Positions 13,367 to 16,588 of a DNA stretch of 16,588 bases are shown one piece after another. The position numbers were made by a program, and so were the translations under genes. Every line of letters starts with the position of its first letter. Positions within the stretch are counted from its first letter, which is position 1. The notes under the pieces are model-generated. The model saw only the letters and a program-made list of their open reading frames with translations, had not been told where the DNA came from and did no database searches. The stretch comes from CS2-K091 sp035527155 (lineage in GTDB: Bacteria; Planctomycetota; Phycisphaerae; Sedimentisphaerales; Anaerobacaceae). The DNA lies in assembly GCA_035527155.1 (NCBI GenBank), contig DATLBB010000189.1, forward strand, positions 1 to 16,588, written 5' to 3'.

Positions 13367-14587
13367 ATGACAAAGAAGGCTTTCTTCAAATTATTGCCCA
13401 TTTTCCTGTTATATTTTGCAATATTTCTGCTGACTGCCGAAGATTCGCTTGATTATGGTGATGAGCCAAGGTATGCGAAGTACGCCGAAAATCTCACTAA
13501 AGGTTTCTATGCTCCCACAGATACGCTGTTTCTATGGAATGGGCCAGGCTATCCGCTTCTGCTCACACCCTATGCGTTTTTCGGTGTTCCCTGGTACTGG
13601 GCGAAAATGCTAAATCCGGTCTTTATGTTTCTGGCAGTCTGTTTCATTTACAGTTCTATCAGAAATTATATGTCGGAAAAAACAGCTTTATTTTTTTCAT
13701 ATTTATTTGGTCTTTATCCACCCTTTTATGCCGAGCTTTGGTTTTTGTTGACAGAGCCTTTTGTTTTGATGTTAGTAAGTCTGTTTGCATTACTTATCAT
13801 AAAATGGTTTGGCAGTGGTAAGTATCGTTACATGCTCCTTGCCGCTGTTATTTGCGCACTTACAATTTTGACAAAAGTTTTTGTGGCTTATGTGGCAACG
13901 TCAATGTTGCTGTTCAGTTTAATACTATGGAAATGGAGTTCGATCTGTCGAAGAAGCATTCCTGTATACGCTGTTTCCCTTTTGCTTTGCACGCCCTACT
14001 TATTATATACTTACTCTGTCACCGGCAAGATTTTCTATTGGGCTAATTCCGGTGGTCAAGTTCTCTATTGGTTGTATAATCCCCATCCTGAAGAATTCGG
14101 TGATTGGAAATCCTCGGTAGCAGTGATGACTCAAGCCGAGCTGGCCCACCACAAGCCTCTTTTTAACAAGCTTGCAGAGCTTAACTTTGTGCAGCAGGAT
14201 GAGCTGTTGAAAAAGATAGCAGTGAGGAACATCATTAATAATCCTGGCAAGATGTTTCTTAACTGGGTTTCAAATCTCGGCCGCTTGTGGCTAAATCTCC
14301 CGTATTCCTACAAGTACCAGCACCCGCGCCAACTAGTATATCTCGTACCTAATTCATTGTTGTTGGCTGCTACATTATTGTGTCTCTATCCCCTGATAAG
14401 ATTTTGCAGACAGCTCCCAACACCAATCACCCACGCGCTTGGTCTTTCCGTAGTATTCCTGCTCGGCCATTCTCTGGTGTACGCAAATGCAAGATACCTT
14501 TGCACTATAGTGCCATTTATCTTTATAATAATTGCCTACACCGCAACAAACCTGGTAAAATTACAACACCCTTTGAGTGAGGAATAA
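13367..14587 (+). CDS. GT-C (GT39/PMT-like) membrane glycosyltransferase
   Basis: The 406-residue protein has about eight to ten hydrophobic segments. After the first comes Asp32-Glu33 in YGDEPRYAKYAENL, the external-loop acidic pair and arginine typical of GT-C enzymes of the PMT/ArnT type (PF13231). NARYLCTIVPF near the C-terminus is also characteristic. Such enzymes use polyprenyl-phosphate sugars outside the membrane, so the family 2 transferase at 11655 may supply the donor. It is shorter than many GT39 members (about 500 residues). GAGGAG (13355-13360) lies 6 bases before ATG. The stop abuts the ATG of fcl with no gap, indicating translational coupling. The gene is AT-rich (about 32% GC in the line at 13681-13740). 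Confidence 0.85.
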   Translation: MTKKAFFKLLPIFLLYFAIFLLTAEDSLDYGDEPRYAKYAENLTKGFYAPTDTLFLWNGPGYPLLLTPYAFFGVPWYWAKMLNPVFMFLAVCFIYSSIRNYMSEKTALFFSYLFGLYPPFYAELWFLLTEPFVLMLVSLFALLIIKWFGSGKYRYMLLAAVICALTILTKVFVAYVATSMLLFSLILWKWSSICRRSIPVYAVSLLLCTPYLLYTYSVTGKIFYWANSGGQVLYWLYNPHPEEFGDWKSSVAVMTQAELAHHKPLFNKLAELNFVQQDELLKKIAVRNIINNPGKMFLNWVSNLGRLWLNLPYSYKYQHPRQLVYLVPNSLLLAATLLCLYPLIRFCRQLPTPITHALGLSVVFLLGHSLVYANARYLCTIVPFIFIIIAYTATNLVKLQHPLSEE

Positions 14588-15538
14588 ATGATAATGAGCG
14601 GTTTTTTTGAGGACAGGCGGGTTGTCGTTACCGGCGGCGCGGGTTTTCTGGGCAGTTATTGTTTAGAAGGGCTGGAAAAACGCGGCTGTAAGAATATCCT
14701 CGTGCCCAAAATCGAAGAGTATGACCTGGTACAGATGGACAATATTGTCCGGATGTATGAGGATATGAAGCCGGACATTGTCATTCATCTTGCGGCGGTT
14801 GTCGGGGGCATCGGTGCCAATCGTGAGCATCCGGGCGAGTTCTTCTACAAAAATCTGATGATGGGAGTTCAACTTATAGAGCAAGGACGTCTGCGTAATA
14901 TTGAAAAATTTGTTGCAATTGGTACGATTTGTGCGTATCCGAAATTTACGCCAATACCGTTTAAGGAAGATGAGCTTTGGAACGGCTATCCGGAGGAAAC
15001 CAACGCACCTTACGGACTGGCCAAGAAGATGCTGCTGGTCCAATCGCAATCATACAGGGCGGAATATGGTTTTAATTCAATATTTCTGCTGCCGGTAAAT
15101 CTATACGGCCCCGGTGATAATTTTGACCCTGCGAGCAGTCACGTGATACCTGCGCTGATAAAGAAGTGTATCGATGCAAATGAAAGCGGTGCCGACTATA
15201 TTGAATGCTGGGGGACGGGCAACGTGTCACGCGAGTTTATCTATGCGGCTGATGCTGCTGAGGGTATTCTATTAGCGACTGAACATTACAATGGTGCCGA
15301 GCCGGTCAATATCGGCGCGGGGTTTGAAATAACGATTAAGGAACTTGCTGAAAAGATTGTCAAGTTAACGGGCTTTGGCGGCGAGCTTCGCTGGGACCCC
15401 TCGAAGCCGGACGGTCAGCCGAGACGGTGCCTGGATGTATCGCAAGCCAAAAAACTTTTTGGTTTTGAGGCAAAGACGACTTTTGAAGAAGGACTCAAAG
15501 CTACAATTGAGTGGTATAAGCAAAAACGGCAAGAGTAA
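14588..15538 (+). CDS. fcl: GDP-L-fucose synthase
   Basis: The 316-residue enzyme epimerises and reduces GDP-4-keto-6-deoxy-D-mannose (the Gmd product) to GDP-L-fucose with NADPH. GGAGFLG (16-22) binds the cofactor. Thr113, Cys115, Tyr142, Lys146 and His185 match E. coli Ser107, Cys109, Tyr136, Lys140 and His179 at a constant offset of 6, with a conservative Ser-to-Thr change. NREHPGEFFYKNLMMG is a family hallmark. ATG 14588 directly follows the preceding TAA, and ATG 14594 is a possible alternative; GTGAGG just upstream can serve either. Base composition returns to that of gmd, unlike the two AT-rich genes before it. Confidence 0.95.
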   Translation: MIMSGFFEDRRVVVTGGAGFLGSYCLEGLEKRGCKNILVPKIEEYDLVQMDNIVRMYEDMKPDIVIHLAAVVGGIGANREHPGEFFYKNLMMGVQLIEQGRLRNIEKFVAIGTICAYPKFTPIPFKEDELWNGYPEETNAPYGLAKKMLLVQSQSYRAEYGFNSIFLLPVNLYGPGDNFDPASSHVIPALIKKCIDANESGADYIECWGTGNVSREFIYAADAAEGILLATEHYNGAEPVNIGAGFEITIKELAEKIVKLTGFGGELRWDPSKPDGQPRRCLDVSQAKKLFGFEAKTTFEEGLKATIEWYKQKRQE

Positions 15539-15584
15539 GTTAGCAGCCGGGATTATCAAAAAATTATAGTTGGAGATGTTTTTA

Positions 15585-16588
15585 ATGCAGATACCTCTAT
15601 TAGACTTGAAAGCACAGTACGCGAACATAAAAAAAGAGATTTTAGCGGCAGTTTCGGAGGTGCTGGAATCGCAGCGCTGCATCGGCGGCCCGAAAGTGGC
15701 TGAATTAGAGGAGAAAATAGCGGCGATAAGCGACAGCAGGTTCGCGGTGGGAGTTTCCAGCGGTACGGATGCACTTTTGAACAGCCTGATGAGTCTGGAT
15801 GTCAGCGATGGAGACGAGGTCATTACTACGCCGTTTACGTTTTTCGCCACGGTCGGTTGTATTATCCGCGCCGGTGCAAAGCCGGTATTCGTGGATATTG
15901 AGCCTAAGACATTTAATATTAATCCGGAGCTTATTGAGTCGGTGGTAACAAAGAAGACCAAAGCGATAATGCCGGTCCATTTGTTCGGGCAGATGGCAGA
16001 TATGGACCCGATTATGGAGATTGCGAATAAATATAATCTGGCGGTTATTGAAGATGCGGCGCAGTCGATTACGAGCAGCTACAAAGACAGGAAGGCAGGC
16101 AGTATCGGGACAACGGGGTGTTTTAGCTTTTTCCCGAGCAAGAATTTGGGCGGTATTGGCGACGGCGGTATGATTGTAACGAATGATGAGCAGCTTTATG
16201 ACCGGCTTTTTATTATGCGCAATCACGGCAGCAAGCCAAAATACTATCATAAACACATTGGCGGCAATTTTCGTCTCGATACGATTCAAGCGGTGGCGCT
16301 TTTGGTGAAGCTGCCGCATCTGGATGAGTGGTCTGAAGCCCGGCGTCGGAACGCGGCCTATTACGATAAAAGATTTGCGGGGACATTCGTTACGAGCCCT
16401 TACGTCAGTCCTGAATGCGTGTCGGTTTATAACCAGTATTGTATTCGCGTACCGAAGCGGGACGAGGTCTTGGCACATTTGAGAGAGAAGAATATCGGCT
16501 GTGAGATATATTATCCCGTGCCGTTACACCTGCAGGAGTGTTTCAGGAGTCTCGGATACAAGGAAGGAGATTTGCCGGAAGCAGAAAA
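15585..16588 (+). CDS. DegT/DnrJ/EryC1 family sugar aminotransferase, 3' end missing
   Basis: The gene runs off the window after 334 codons of an expected 360-390. It is a PLP enzyme of the PF01041 family that aminates keto-sugar nucleotides. The N-terminal PLLDLKAQY, GVSSGTDAL, the pyridine-binding Asp157 (IEDAAQS) and the Schiff-base Lys186 (FFPSKNLGG) are visible, followed by GDGG, NHGSKPKYYH and GGNFRLDTIQAV. GGAG precedes the ATG by about 9 bases. Substrate unclear: WbpE-like UDP-sugar enzymes look similar, but with gmd nearby a GDP-perosamine synthase role is also possible. Its position 46 bases after fcl suggests the same operon. Confidence 0.9.
   Translation, partial: MQIPLLDLKAQYANIKKEILAAVSEVLESQRCIGGPKVAELEEKIAAISDSRFAVGVSSGTDALLNSLMSLDVSDGDEVITTPFTFFATVGCIIRAGAKPVFVDIEPKTFNINPELIESVVTKKTKAIMPVHLFGQMADMDPIMEIANKYNLAVIEDAAQSITSSYKDRKAGSIGTTGCFSFFPSKNLGGIGDGGMIVTNDEQLYDRLFIMRNHGSKPKYYHKHIGGNFRLDTIQAVALLVKLPHLDEWSEARRRNAAYYDKRFAGTFVTSPYVSPECVSVYNQYCIRVPKRDEVLAHLREKNIGCEIYYPVPLHLQECFRSLGYKEGDLPEAE

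Noticed and set aside
15365..16478. Long minus-strand open frames across fcl and the aminotransferase
   Set aside because: They mirror well-supported plus-strand genes, have no recognisable domains and overlap each other.

Overview
The window reads as ordinary chromosomal DNA of an anaerobic, probably Planctomycetota (Phycisphaerae-like) bacterium. That placement is an inference from a clostridial-type Rnf complex, weak Shine-Dalgarno (SD) sites on several genes and spacers full of short-period simple repeats; no rRNA or marker gene here proves it. I see no tRNA, rRNA, CRISPR array, phage or transposase gene.

Left part (1-2832): the end of an rnf operon (rnfE 3' end, rnfA, rnfB), which encodes a membrane ferredoxin:NAD+ oxidoreductase coupled to ion transport. 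An ApbE-type flavin transferase converges on it from the minus strand and is the likely enzyme that attaches FMN to Rnf subunits encoded upstream of the window. A hairpin separates rnfA and rnfB.

Middle part (2833-9295): a short divergent spacer carries a near-perfect palindrome with TATAAT on both strands. After it come a TIGR03960-type radical SAM protein, prfB (release factor 2, with its programmed +1 frameshift at an in-frame TGA), a leucyl aminopeptidase, folE (GTP cyclohydrolase I) and a two-domain 6-pyruvoyl-tetrahydropterin synthase (PTPS)/QueD-family protein whose N-terminal copy has lost its active site. FolE and the PTPS protein catalyse consecutive pterin steps. All genes from 2923 onward are on the plus strand.

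Right part (9449-16588): a surface-polysaccharide locus. It holds a sugar-nucleotide epimerase/dehydratase, GDP-mannose 4,6-dehydratase (gmd), a membrane-anchored family 2 glycosyltransferase, a SAM methyltransferase, a GT-C membrane glycosyltransferase, GDP-L-fucose synthase (fcl) and a DegT-family sugar aminotransferase cut by the window end. Gmd and Fcl together make GDP-L-fucose; the glycosyltransferases would build or decorate a lipid-linked glycan. The methyltransferase and GT-C genes are clearly more AT-rich than gmd and fcl, suggesting a swapped-in block.

The least ordinary signals are the PTPS fusion with a decayed first domain, the symmetric divergent promoter with a possibly leaderless GTG start, and the perfect heptamer array that forms the prfB leader. 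I found no clearly undescribed multi-gene system.
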